Virus record (IMG/VR): IMGVR_UViG_3300046373_000116
Coordinates: 1 to 47,601 of that record
DNA: 47,601 bases
DNA from: a virus
Reading direction: 5' to 3' (one strand)
Shown: positions 34,310 through 41,840 of the stretch, in pieces
Layout: every line of letters begins with the position of its first letter
Position numbering within the stretch: the stretch's first letter is position 1
Made by a program: the position numbers and the translations under genes
Notes under the pieces: generated by a model
Databases searched by the model: none
The model's input: only the letters and a program-made list of their open reading frames with translations
Told to the model about the DNA's origin: nothing

Positions 34310-35425
34310 TCACGCTCCCTTTTCGTTATTTAACGGACAACAATTAACGTAATCCCATTCGGACGGCTTTGTTTCGTCCATCCAGCGCCTTTCGATAACT
34401 ATATCGCTGACTAACGGAACACTTAACGTTGCTGTCTGCGTCATGATGTCGTTAACGAGCGCTACCGTCTCCGGAGTTAAGTCCGCGTTGGGTACGCTGA
34501 TTTTAATCTCATCGTGAATTGACGCGTTAAGCTCCCAGCCGCGTTCCTTACACGTACGAGCCGCGCGATTACCGATCATCTTCAATATATCTGCGCCGCT
34601 ACCCTGGATTACCGCGTTAAACGCCGCACGCTCCCAGTATCCGATCATGCCGCGTTTCTCCGCTAATACGTCGATTTCGTCCTGTACCGTAAGTAAGCGT
34701 TGGTTATCGCGGGCAGACGGCGCGGTCTTGTTCCGCAATTGCTTACGCTCCGTATATAAGCGGATTAACCGTTGCTCGTTCGCTGAAGCTGCGGCCGCTA
34801 CCGCTTTATAATCCGGAAACCGGCGCTTTCGTCCGTACAGCGTTTCGACGTAACCGTTAACGCGCATGAACTGGCGGATGTCGGCGACCATCGTTTTAAA
34901 CGACGGGAATGTACGGTCGAAGTTTTCGAAAAACATCGCGGCGACTTCGGCGGTAACGTTCATTTTCTTCGCGAAGGATGACGGCGACTGATCGTAGGCT
35001 ACCGCTAATACGCCGGTCTTCATCAGCGAGCGCGGCTTGAACGCAGTCGACGGTATATCACCGCCGTAGCCACCTTCGCCCGATTTCGGATCAAACCACG
35101 CTTTATCAACGCAGTAGCCTTCCGCGAGTCCGAATGTCATCATCGCCATCGTCGTATAAAGATCAACGCCGTCAACGAAAATCTGACGCATTGAGTTATC
35201 GCCATATACCGTATACATGATATGGGCAAAAACGCGCGGCTCAATTTGTCCGAGATCGGCGCCGACGAACGTAAAGCCAGCGCGCGGTACGAAACAATTA
35301 CGGACGCGGTTACCGGCGCCTTTTGACGGGAGGTTTTGAGCATTGAAGCCTCGCGGAACTTTGCGGTCGTCTGCGATAAGAGTACGGACGATATCGTGAT
35401 AATTAGCGTCAGTTATTGTCAGCAT
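34310..35425 (-). CDS. DNA polymerase family A, C-terminal palm and fingers fragment
   Basis: This 371-residue gene holds polymerase motifs after the TGR segment: GFNAQNLPSKG (residues 26-36), motif A VGADLGQIEPRVFAHI, motif B RSLMKTGVLAVAYDQSP and motif C ASIHDEIKISVP. It starts with ATG 35425 inside the end of the 72-residue gene; SD AGGA lies ten bases upstream. Alone it lacks exonuclease, thumb and the TGRYSSS motif, which are encoded upstream in another frame. It must work with the N-terminal fragment if active. Confidence 0.9.
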   Translation of the reverse strand: MLTITDANYHDIVRTLIADDRKVPRGFNAQNLPSKGAGNRVRNCFVPRAGFTFVGADLGQIEPRVFAHIMYTVYGDNSMRQIFVDGVDLYTTMAMMTFGLAEGYCVDKAWFDPKSGEGGYGGDIPSTAFKPRSLMKTGVLAVAYDQSPSSFAKKMNVTAEVAAMFFENFDRTFPSFKTMVADIRQFMRVNGYVETLYGRKRRFPDYKAVAAAASANEQRLIRLYTERKQLRNKTAPSARDNQRLLTVQDEIDVLAEKRGMIGYWERAAFNAVIQGSGADILKMIGNRAARTCKERGWELNASIHDEIKISVPNADLTPETVALVNDIMTQTATLSVPLVSDIVIERRWMDETKPSEWDYVNCCPLNNEKGA

Positions 35426-35627
35426 CTAAAATACGTCCTATATTTGCGTATATTTGGTAGAATGGAGTAGGGCCTAGTATTAAGACTCTCTTCCTCGATG
35501 CTTCCACGGATCTGTCTGCGTGGTTCGTAATACCCATCGCTATATTAATCGAACGTAACTCTGTTTCCGATAGTTCAAGCGTAAACACTCGCTCAACTTT
35601 AGGCGTAATCTCCGTAATTTTAGCCAT
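35409..35627 (-). CDS. 72-residue protein inserted between polymerase fragments
   Basis: Start ATG 35627, seven bases after GGAGGAA. The protein (ITEITPKVERVFTLELSETELRSINIAMG, PTPFYQIYANIGRILDADNN) looks like a normal folded small protein and not like the polymerase. It begins 5 bases after the stop of the N-terminal fragment and overlaps the C-terminal fragment by 17 bases. There are no HNH, GIY-YIG or intein motifs. Function unknown. Confidence 0.7.
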   Translation of the reverse strand: MAKITEITPKVERVFTLELSETELRSINIAMGITNHADRSVEASRKRVLILGPTPFYQIYANIGRILDADNN

Positions 35628-35631
35628 CCGC

Positions 35632-37401
35632 TCATTCCTCCGTTTCGAATTTGCGCAATATATCAATCGGTCTCCCCGAATACCCACTCGAACTATAGCG
35701 CCCTGTTGACGTTCCACCCGCCTTATACTCCGTGTGAATCCGCCCGTCCGCCTCCAAAGCCTCCGGTATCTTCGTCACATACGTATTCAGCAGCTTCTCG
35801 TACGCCGCAACGGTCGCCAACGGCTTCAGCGCGTCCTCCTCTTCGTAATATGCGTCCAGTACGTCAGCCGCCGTTGATCGCGTCTTGCCGCGTTTAAATT
35901 GCGCTGTACGGTCGCGAACGCCGAGGTGATCGTAGATGAGATACGCGAGGTGATTTCCGTTAGTGATCGAAAACTCCGCTATTTCTACCGGCGCGTTATC
36001 TTCGGTCGCTGCCGCTAGTGGATTCGCCAGTAACTCCGCGAGCTTAGCGGTCGCTTCCGTATAACGTTTTAGCGCGGTCTTACCGGCCGCCTCACACTCC
36101 GTAATAATGGCGCGGTGCTTAGCGACGCTCTCCGTATACCGCGCAATCCTAGCGCTCTGCTTACTGCACCAATCCGCGATTTTCCCCGCGTTAATCGTCC
36201 GATCCATCTTCCGTACAAACTCCGCGTCGATTCCGTAGGATAAAACTACGTCAGCCTTCGCTTTATCGAGTAGCGGCGTAAACTCCGCTTCCAACGCCCG
36301 CAAGCCGTCCGTATCAATTTCGAAGCCACAGCGCCCCATGAATACGTCCGTTTCCGGTAGCTTCGAATCTATCTCCGCGTAACATTCGAGTAAGCGTCCT
36401 GGCGCGTTTTTCATCGCCGCGTACTGCCACTCGAATAGTCGCCATCCGTAGTAAACGTCGTTGATCGCATAAATTCCGACGATCTCCGTGTTGAATGGCG
36501 CTGGACTCCGCTTACCGAACATATCCTCGAACGTGTAGACTGCGCCATTGATACCGAAGCTCGGTCCGTATTTCGCAATCAGCGGTTTAAGTCCGTACGA
36601 CGCTTCGTGTTCGTTCATTAGGCGCATCGCGTCCAACGTATCCCAAACGCAGCCGCCGATTTCGTAGCCGTCCTTTATCGCGACGTGTAAATCGTAACGC
36701 GCGCTTCCCATATGGAACGTTTTACCGTGATTCGGACGCGACAAGTACGGTGTAATGGCGGCGAGGACCGCTGACCGCGTGAGCTGCGGATCGCCGGATT
36801 TAAATGCGCTGTCGTCCGTTAGAAATTCGAAGCCGACGGTGTTTCTCATATCGACGTGACCGTACGCTAAGTAGTAACCTTCGCCTAATAGCGGTAGCCA
36901 AACGCTGAATCCGATCGATATGTCGATATACGTATCAATGCCGGTTCCCTCGAAATCGCCCGCCATCATTGTATCGACGCCTAGTATGCGAAAGCGGTCG
37001 GTCCATTCCGTAACCTGGCGTTGACACTCCGTTCGTAGGCGGTCGATGAACGCGGGCAATTCGGAGTCGCGCGTTAGTACGAAATAGTTCGGCGGTTTCG
37101 TTGCGATCACTTCCGCCATACGTGCGCTGCGGTTTTCCGTTTCACGTTCGAGTAAGATGCGGGCGCCTGCGTTAATGACGGTAGCTTTCGTAATCTTCGC
37201 GCCCTTTAATCCGTTGAGTTCTCCGCGATGAAACGCAGCGACCGCGGCTTCGTATTGCGTCCGTTCTTTCTCCGATAGCTTCAGCGTACCAATGCGCTGT
37301 AACGCTTCCTCCACCGTTTCAAGGGCGGAGGATTTGCGCTTAGCGGCTTCACGTAGCGGCGTTGAGTCGCGTTGATTGAGCGTAAGTTTAACGTTGAGAA
37401 T
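35632..37401 (-). CDS. DNA polymerase family A, N-terminal exonuclease and thumb fragment, probable AUU start
   Basis: The 589-residue protein carries a DEDD 3'-5' exonuclease: AGDFEGTGI (motif I), GSARYDLHVAIKDG (II) and YAINDVYYG (III), at about residues 145-325. The thumb follows, and it ends at TSTGRYSSSGYSGRPIDILRKFETEE. In intact enzymes the QNLP segment follows soon after TGR, so the protein is cut within the active-site region. Upstream of GTG 37314 the frame stays open to ATT 37401, eight bases after AGGAGG; GTG has no close standard SD. The ATT start is preferred. Confidence 0.88.
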   Translation of the reverse strand: MLNVKLTLNQRDSTPLREAAKRKSSALETVEEALQRIGTLKLSEKERTQYEAAVAAFHRGELNGLKGAKITKATVINAGARILLERETENRSARMAEVIATKPPNYFVLTRDSELPAFIDRLRTECQRQVTEWTDRFRILGVDTMMAGDFEGTGIDTYIDISIGFSVWLPLLGEGYYLAYGHVDMRNTVGFEFLTDDSAFKSGDPQLTRSAVLAAITPYLSRPNHGKTFHMGSARYDLHVAIKDGYEIGGCVWDTLDAMRLMNEHEASYGLKPLIAKYGPSFGINGAVYTFEDMFGKRSPAPFNTEIVGIYAINDVYYGWRLFEWQYAAMKNAPGRLLECYAEIDSKLPETDVFMGRCGFEIDTDGLRALEAEFTPLLDKAKADVVLSYGIDAEFVRKMDRTINAGKIADWCSKQSARIARYTESVAKHRAIITECEAAGKTALKRYTEATAKLAELLANPLAAATEDNAPVEIAEFSITNGNHLAYLIYDHLGVRDRTAQFKRGKTRSTAADVLDAYYEEEDALKPLATVAAYEKLLNTYVTKIPEALEADGRIHTEYKAGGTSTGRYSSSGYSGRPIDILRKFETEE

Positions 37402-37413
37402 AAGTACCGCCTC

Positions 37414-39255
37414 CTACGCTGAAGCTGTAAATACGGATTCGACCGGGGTAACGAGCTCGCTGACTACGCGCCAGTCTCCGTCAATAGCCGTTGAAATGGT
37501 TATACCGTCATACATCGCAGTGTAATAACTTCCGTTAGTTACGGGCGCGCTGCAATTACGAACGACTCGAACGATATCGCCCGCCTTGATTTCGCCAACT
37601 TTGCGTCCAATCGCCGCCCATTTAGCGGTTTCAGCGGCGGCTTTAATGTCGACTTCCGTTGCTAACGTAACCTCCGATAGTAATCCGTACCAACGGCGAT
37701 GTTTCGGGAAATCTACGCGGATATCTCCGTTGCTAGCAAGTAGCGTTATGACTCCGATATCACCGTTCTCAACTCTTCCGAAACCGCGTCTCGGAGCCTT
37801 ACCGTCAGCGATCGTTAATCTCACGGTGTCGCCGACTTTGATAGCGGGCGCTTTCGGCTTAGTTGCGGCGTCGATTTCCGCTTGTGTCGCGGCGACAACG
37901 TTGTCTTTGTTCTTTCGACCGCGGATTGGATTGTCGCCTAAATCGCTGATACCGTAACCAAGCGAATCTACATCCGTGAGTTTAACGATATCGCCGATGT
38001 TAACGTGTGGATTCGGACCGCCGATAACCTTCGCATAGTCTCCGACCGCTAAGCGCGCGGGCTTCGGCTTTTCGGGAGCTGGCGCTGATGTAACGGACGT
38101 TAGTGGCTCGAGTACCGTAAAGTCCGAGAAATGCGCCATCCACCAATCGGTTCCGTCAAGGTACGACGCCCGTATATCCTTCCCTGATACCGTATCCACC
38201 CTTACGATTTCACCGTTAGCGAAGTCATGGCTTGTCGTATTACCGATAATTATAGCTAGATCGCCCTCAACCGCTTTACGCATTACCTTACGATACGCCT
38301 TACCATCATGTACGACCGCGCCATCAAATGGCGTTAGCACAACGGTGTAATCGTCACGCAATGTATCTCCATCGGTAGTTACCAGTAATCCGAAGGCACC
38401 TATACGCTGGATCGTATGAACGGTACCTATACGGTGACTTACGGTGCATGAACCGTCTTTTACGACTAATACCATATCACCTACGTTAGCAGGACGCTTA
38501 TGCTTCGTATAAACGGTCGATCCGACGGTGTGATACACGGGCGATATCGGCGTTTGTGTTGGCGTAACTAACTCGATTTGCTGTTCTCCGGACCAACCGC
38601 CATTAGTCGTCCTCCATGCATTGCCGTGCCCACGACTGTCTAGCGAAGGATCGCGCTGCGCTAGTGTATACGTTTGACCGGTAGCTTTGCTTTTTACGAC
38701 GTCGCCCGCTTGGTACGTGTGTGATAGACGAGGCGGTTGCGGTGCGGAAACTGGCGCGGATTGCGGTTCGAGTACGACGTAGCTCTCATAGGCGCAATCG
38801 ATGAAACCGTCTGTATTACCGCGGAAAGTTACGTCGATTGAATCGTCCAAAAACTCACCGCTTTTCGTGCAAGTCGCCACAATTCCGCTACCGTACGATG
38901 ACTTCGTAATTAATACAGTATCACCTACCGCAGCCTTACGCTTAACTTCGGTATATGTCGGTGAGACCGGCGCTACCGCTGAAGATAGCGGTTTGTATAC
39001 GGACCAGCCCTTACCTTTCGCAAGCTCCGCCCAACGAAAGTCTCCGTCATTGTCGACGATTGACAGTATGCCAGGATTACCGTACTCCGCGCCATCTACG
39101 ATTTCGAAATATGATCCGCTCGGTGCGCCCACGTACCCACCTTTCGTAATCTTCACGATATCGCCGTCCGCCGCCTTCCCCGTACTCGCCGCATATTGTA
39201 CGCCGTCTAACGCGATTACCTCACTTAATACCGTAACTCCGTTTAATTTCGCCAT
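37414..39255 (-). CDS. Multi-repeat beta-barrel protein C (613 residues)
   Basis: SD ATAGGAGGCACGTAATAG. About eight barrel-like units are seen. Examples are YTEVKRKAAVGDTVLITKSS (ending YVVLEP), LSHTYQAGDVVKSKATGQTYTL, YTKHKRPANVGDMVLVVKDG, YRKVMRKAVEGDLAIIIGNT (ending FTVLEPL), LAVGDYAKVIGGPNPHVNIGD and EIKAGDIVRVVRNCSAP. Linkers are Pro/Ala-rich. The first 15 residues match protein B. It is the longest member of the family, placed just before the polymerase genes. Function unknown. Confidence 0.75.
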   Translation of the reverse strand: MAKLNGVTVLSEVIALDGVQYAASTGKAADGDIVKITKGGYVGAPSGSYFEIVDGAEYGNPGILSIVDNDGDFRWAELAKGKGWSVYKPLSSAVAPVSPTYTEVKRKAAVGDTVLITKSSYGSGIVATCTKSGEFLDDSIDVTFRGNTDGFIDCAYESYVVLEPQSAPVSAPQPPRLSHTYQAGDVVKSKATGQTYTLAQRDPSLDSRGHGNAWRTTNGGWSGEQQIELVTPTQTPISPVYHTVGSTVYTKHKRPANVGDMVLVVKDGSCTVSHRIGTVHTIQRIGAFGLLVTTDGDTLRDDYTVVLTPFDGAVVHDGKAYRKVMRKAVEGDLAIIIGNTTSHDFANGEIVRVDTVSGKDIRASYLDGTDWWMAHFSDFTVLEPLTSVTSAPAPEKPKPARLAVGDYAKVIGGPNPHVNIGDIVKLTDVDSLGYGISDLGDNPIRGRKNKDNVVAATQAEIDAATKPKAPAIKVGDTVRLTIADGKAPRRGFGRVENGDIGVITLLASNGDIRVDFPKHRRWYGLLSEVTLATEVDIKAAAETAKWAAIGRKVGEIKAGDIVRVVRNCSAPVTNGSYYTAMYDGITISTAIDGDWRVVSELVTPVESVFTASA

Positions 39256-39293
39256 CTATTACGTGCCTCCTATGCGGTCGTTGCCGCGGTTTA

Positions 39294-39527
39294 TTATTCG
39301 ATATCTCCGTCTACTCCGATTACACCGGTTGCGTCAAATATACGTTCGATTGCGTAATCCATCGCGCACCATTCGTGTACGAAACCGCCGCTACCCGCGA
39401 AGCTATCGTCTATCCGTGCTACTTCGGTTCCTACGGTGATCTCCGTTTTACAGAACTCACACGTAGCGACAACGAATGACTCCGGATTGTCTTCGTCGAA
39501 ACGCGCCATATCTACTAAACGGGACAT
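39294..39527 (-). CDS. Small treble-clef-like protein, 77 residues
   Basis: Start after TAGGTGTACT. It contains ATCEFCKTEITVGTEVARI and FVHEWCAMDYA: CxxC followed by H-x2-C, a probable zinc knuckle. The ends are acidic. No enzyme motif. It overlaps the PD-(D/E)XK-like gene by 13 bases. Confidence 0.65.
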   Translation of the reverse strand: MSRLVDMARFDEDNPESFVVATCEFCKTEITVGTEVARIDDSFAGSGGFVHEWCAMDYAIERIFDATGVIGVDGDIE

Positions 39528-39946
39528 AGTACACCTAGCGCGCCGTACATTTCGCGGTTAACGCTTAGCGGAATCTCGACCCACCGCTTAGACGCGCTCG
39601 CTTCCGTCGCCCAATATTCGGAGAGTCCGCTATTCTCGAACATGAATACGCGCGGCGATTCCGCTTCCTTCGCGCCCAATACGCCGATGAAATAGTCAGC
39701 TTCGGGCTGCGTATATGGCTCGCCGTTACCTTTCCGCGCATAGACGACCATTTCGTTACGGCGGTCGCTGCGCAGCTTTATCGTCTTTACTTGAAACGTT
39801 GACCAGGCGCTATTGACGGGATCGCGCGCTACGATATCGAAACTCTCGCCCGTTTCCGGCTTAGCTACGATCCAGCCTGCGCACATTAGCGCTGTTCTTG
39901 CGGTCATTTCCGAAACCTGGCCGATAATCTCCGTTATATGTGCGAT
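39515..39946 (-). CDS. PD-(D/E)XK-type nuclease-like protein, probable AUC start
   Basis: ESFDIVARD (Asp) and STFQVKTIKLR (QVK) form a PDDEXK core like small endonuclease or resolvase-type proteins. From ATG 39907 the N-terminal helix is missing. In-frame extension adds AHITEIIGQVSE, expected for the family, up to ATC 39946, nine bases after AGGAGG. No ATG, GTG or TTG is available in that interval. The length is then 143 residues. Branched-DNA cutting or anti-host use are both possible. Confidence 0.75.
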   Translation of the reverse strand: MAHITEIIGQVSEMTARTALMCAGWIVAKPETGESFDIVARDPVNSAWSTFQVKTIKLRSDRRNEMVVYARKGNGEPYTQPEADYFIGVLGAKEAESPRVFMFENSGLSEYWATEASASKRWVEIPLSVNREMYGALGVLCPV

Positions 39947-39947
39947 G

Positions 39948-40238
39948 CTAAACGCCCTCCTCTTCGAAGCCTTCGTCGTCTCCGCTTTCGTCCGGAACGA
40001 ATACGATTTCGATCGTATCGCCGCTATTACCGCGTGACGATAAGTCTACGAAATGTTCCGGCTTCAGCGGATTAACGCTAACTACGATGTCTATTTCGAA
40101 CGGTCCGTGATCGTGGTCGACGGATTTTAGGAACGCCGCCATTTGACGGCCGGCTTTCGGTAAATCCGCGACGTTTTCTACGTTGATGCCTAGCGTCATG
40201 TGGCGCGGGATTCTGTTATCTCCGTTAGTACCGCTCAT
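39948..40238 (-). CDS. Acidic hypothetical protein, 96 residues
   Basis: SD GAAGGGGAGGCGCTAGG. Contains HMTLGINVENVADLPKAGRQMAAFL and a strongly acidic C-terminus (VPDESGDDEGFEEEGV). The end of the gene carries the SD for the following nuclease-like gene. Confidence 0.62.
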   Translation of the reverse strand: MSGTNGDNRIPRHMTLGINVENVADLPKAGRQMAAFLKSVDHDHGPFEIDIVVSVNPLKPEHFVDLSSRGNSGDTIEIVFVPDESGDDEGFEEEGV

Positions 40239-40257
40239 CCTAGCGCCTCCCCTTCGT

Positions 40258-40446
40258 TTAGTCCGCTATAGTTCCGCCCACTACGAGAATTACCGCGATG
40301 ATAAAAATCGCTAACCCAACGGAGATACTTAAGCCAAATACCCCCGATATCGCCCACACTAAGCCGAGCGCAGCTATCAATACGAATCCGAATATAAACG
40401 TCGCAGCGAAAATACCCGCGCATATTCCGAGTATTACGCTTTTCAT
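40258..40446 (-). CDS. Small membrane protein with two transmembrane helices
   Basis: The start overlaps the upstream stop as ATGA. The 62-residue sequence is almost wholly hydrophobic: GICAGIFAATFIFGFVLIAALGLVWAISGVF and LSISVGLAIFIIAVILVVGG. A different frame over the same bases is discarded because this one has coherent hydrophobic composition and coupling. It may act on the host membrane, possibly in exclusion or lysis (inference). Confidence 0.68.
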   Translation of the reverse strand: MKSVILGICAGIFAATFIFGFVLIAALGLVWAISGVFGLSISVGLAIFIIAVILVVGGTIAD

Positions 40447-40679
40447 ACGGAGTCACCGCCGATTATCTGCGCGATACGTCCGATGATGCCGGCGTTCTGT
40501 TGGCGCCCCTTTTCCGCGGATATACGTAATTCCGTTAAGCGGATGATCTCGTCGTTGATTTCCGTAATAGTTCCGCTAAACTTAGCGTTCTGTTTCGTTA
40601 ATAAGCGTTCGACTTTCGTAAACTGCGAGATGGAACGGTTACTTGCGCGGTGGATTCCGTTAATACGATACTTAAACAA
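40443..40679 (-). CDS. Hypothetical helical protein, 78 residues
   Basis: The TTG at 40679, eight bases after AAGGAGG, is the best start. The product is basic then helical (KVERLLTKQNAKFSGTITEINDEIIRLTELRISAEKGRQQ) and may form a coiled coil. An 8-bp hairpin (CGCTGCTC/GGGCAGCG) lies just upstream in the mRNA leader, near 40700, without a U tract. Confidence 0.6.
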   Translation of the reverse strand: MFKYRINGIHRASNRSISQFTKVERLLTKQNAKFSGTITEINDEIIRLTELRISAEKGRQQNAGIIGRIAQIIGGDSV

Positions 40680-40752
40680 TAGCGTCGCCTCCTTATATTT
40701 ACGCTGCCCCGTCGCAGAGCAGCGCTTGTTCCGCTGAAACACTGCGCGTCAT

Positions 40753-41541
40753 TTAGAAGTTAACCGCGGGGGCTTCTCCGGTAATTGGCGGTGCGTCCGT
40801 TGTTGGAGCGCTAGTGGACGTTGTTGATCCGATCGTTAAGCCGAGACGTCCGATATCAAAACCGGCGATAACGAGATTCCGCGTCTGCTCCACTTCGTCC
40901 GCTACGTACAGGCAGTCTTCGAATAGCTCGAAGTCGAACGGGTTCTCGCCGCACTTAGCGAAGTTAGCGCGCTCTTCCGGCGTTAAGTCTTCGTCCATAT
41001 CGATGATCGGCGACAACGTAACGACGGTATTCGTAGAGCTTCCGGACTTCGACAACTCGAACGCCATCGTAGCGAGCTTCTTTTCGTACTTAGCGATAGT
41101 CGCGAAGATACCGGCGGCTTGCTTCGGCGTTAAATCTACGACGATATCGGTTCCGTCCGCTAAATTGCCGAGGCCGACGAGGTACTTCGCTTTACCCTTT
41201 AGCTGATACGCTACGTTACGGATTTTCTCCGCGCCAGCTTCGTCGCCGCTGTCCTTCGCCGCTTTAGCGTCAGCGTAGATCAAGTCCGCCGCTTTGTCCC
41301 ATACCGTAGGATTCGCGGTAATGTAACCTTTCGCGTTACGCTCGGCGGGTTCTTTCGGTACGAACGTATTCACCTTGCCGAAAACGGAATACGCGTAATA
41401 CTCAACGGAATCCAACTTCGACTTGACGCGCACCTTTAACGTAGTACCGCTGCTAAACGGTGCGATGACGCTCGACTTCGTATCCTTTTCGGCTTGCGCT
41501 GACTCTACCGCTTCTGCTCCGCGTTTCGTAAACATACTCAA
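40753..41541 (-). CDS. Single-stranded DNA-binding-like protein
   Basis: 262 residues from TTG 41541 (eight bases after GAGGAG); the ATG two codons later is possible. TTLKVRVKSKLDSVEYYAYSVFGKVNTFVPKEPAERNAKGYITANPTVWDKAADL fits the OB-fold SSB-like proteins of large Bacillota phages, and the C-terminus is low-complexity (STTSTSAPTTDAPPITGEAPAVNF) like SSB tails. It belongs to the replication block. Its leader carries a long inverted repeat, which may control expression. The SSB call is by pattern and context. Confidence 0.68.
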   Translation of the reverse strand: MSMFTKRGAEAVESAQAEKDTKSSVIAPFSSGTTLKVRVKSKLDSVEYYAYSVFGKVNTFVPKEPAERNAKGYITANPTVWDKAADLIYADAKAAKDSGDEAGAEKIRNVAYQLKGKAKYLVGLGNLADGTDIVVDLTPKQAAGIFATIAKYEKKLATMAFELSKSGSSTNTVVTLSPIIDMDEDLTPEERANFAKCGENPFDFELFEDCLYVADEVEQTRNLVIAGFDIGRLGLTIGSTTSTSAPTTDAPPITGEAPAVNF

Positions 41542-41581
41542 ATCGCAACACTCCTCGTTTATATTCGGACTTCTTACGCCC

Positions 41582-41705
41582 GCTGACGGATATTAACGGT
41601 ACTTTCCGCAGTCCTATTCGACGCACTACTGAAACGTTCGCTTCGAAATTATCGGAGTTACGGCGACCAGGAATCCCCCGATCCTTCACGTTAATATCCG
41701 TCAGC
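41582..41705 (-). ncRNA. Candidate structured leader RNA closed by a perfect 17-bp stem
   Basis: Arms GCTGACGGATATTAACG and its exact complement occur at 41582-41598 and 41689-41705, 90 bases apart. In the minus transcript they close a large stem. Inside, AUCGGGG/CUCCGAU (7 bp) and UUCGA/UCGAA (5 bp) can form two branches, giving a three-way-junction plan. The element ends 41 bases before the SSB-like start. No gene with an SD fills it. It could be an autoregulatory operator, an attenuator or a riboswitch-like RNA. Confidence 0.6.
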
Positions 41706-41717
41706 CGACGTAGAAAT

Positions 41718-41840
41718 CTACGCGGCGTAAAACTTCGTTACTACTATAAACAGCGCGATCACTACGACTATAAACGCGAGCATGACCGCCTCCCATCCGC
41801 TGACCTTTTCGCCGTCACCGTCGCCTCCGTTCTCATACAT
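41718..41840 (-). CDS. Single-pass small membrane protein, 40 residues
   Basis: MYENGGDGDGEKVSGWEAV is followed by a transmembrane helix, MLAFIVVVIALFIVVTKFYAA. The ATG overlaps the stop of the preceding gene (ATGTATGA), with AAGGGT about ten bases upstream. The acidic short N-terminus and one helix resemble small phage membrane peptides. Role unknown. Confidence 0.65.
   Translation of the reverse strand: MYENGGDGDGEKVSGWEAVMLAFIVVVIALFIVVTKFYAA

Noticed and set aside
35400-35700. Intron or intein as the cause of the split polymerase
   Set aside because: No Cys/Ser-led intein block or C-terminal HN motif, and no endonuclease; the intervening gene has its own SD and stop. A small group I intron was not excluded by folding, so an RNA check is listed.
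35409-35717. Longer version of the 72-residue gene (102 codons)
   Set aside because: The upstream part overlaps conserved polymerase codons in another frame; the inner ATG has an excellent SD.
40235-40456. Minus-strand frame of 73 codons overlapping the two-helix membrane protein
   Set aside because: The alternative frame at 40258 gives a coherent membrane protein coupled through ATGA; this one does not look like a protein.
41453-41689. Minus-strand frame of 78 codons across the inverted repeat
   Set aside because: No SD at its GTG, it overlaps the SSB-like start by 89 bases in another frame, and it is very Arg-rich as expected from a shadow frame.
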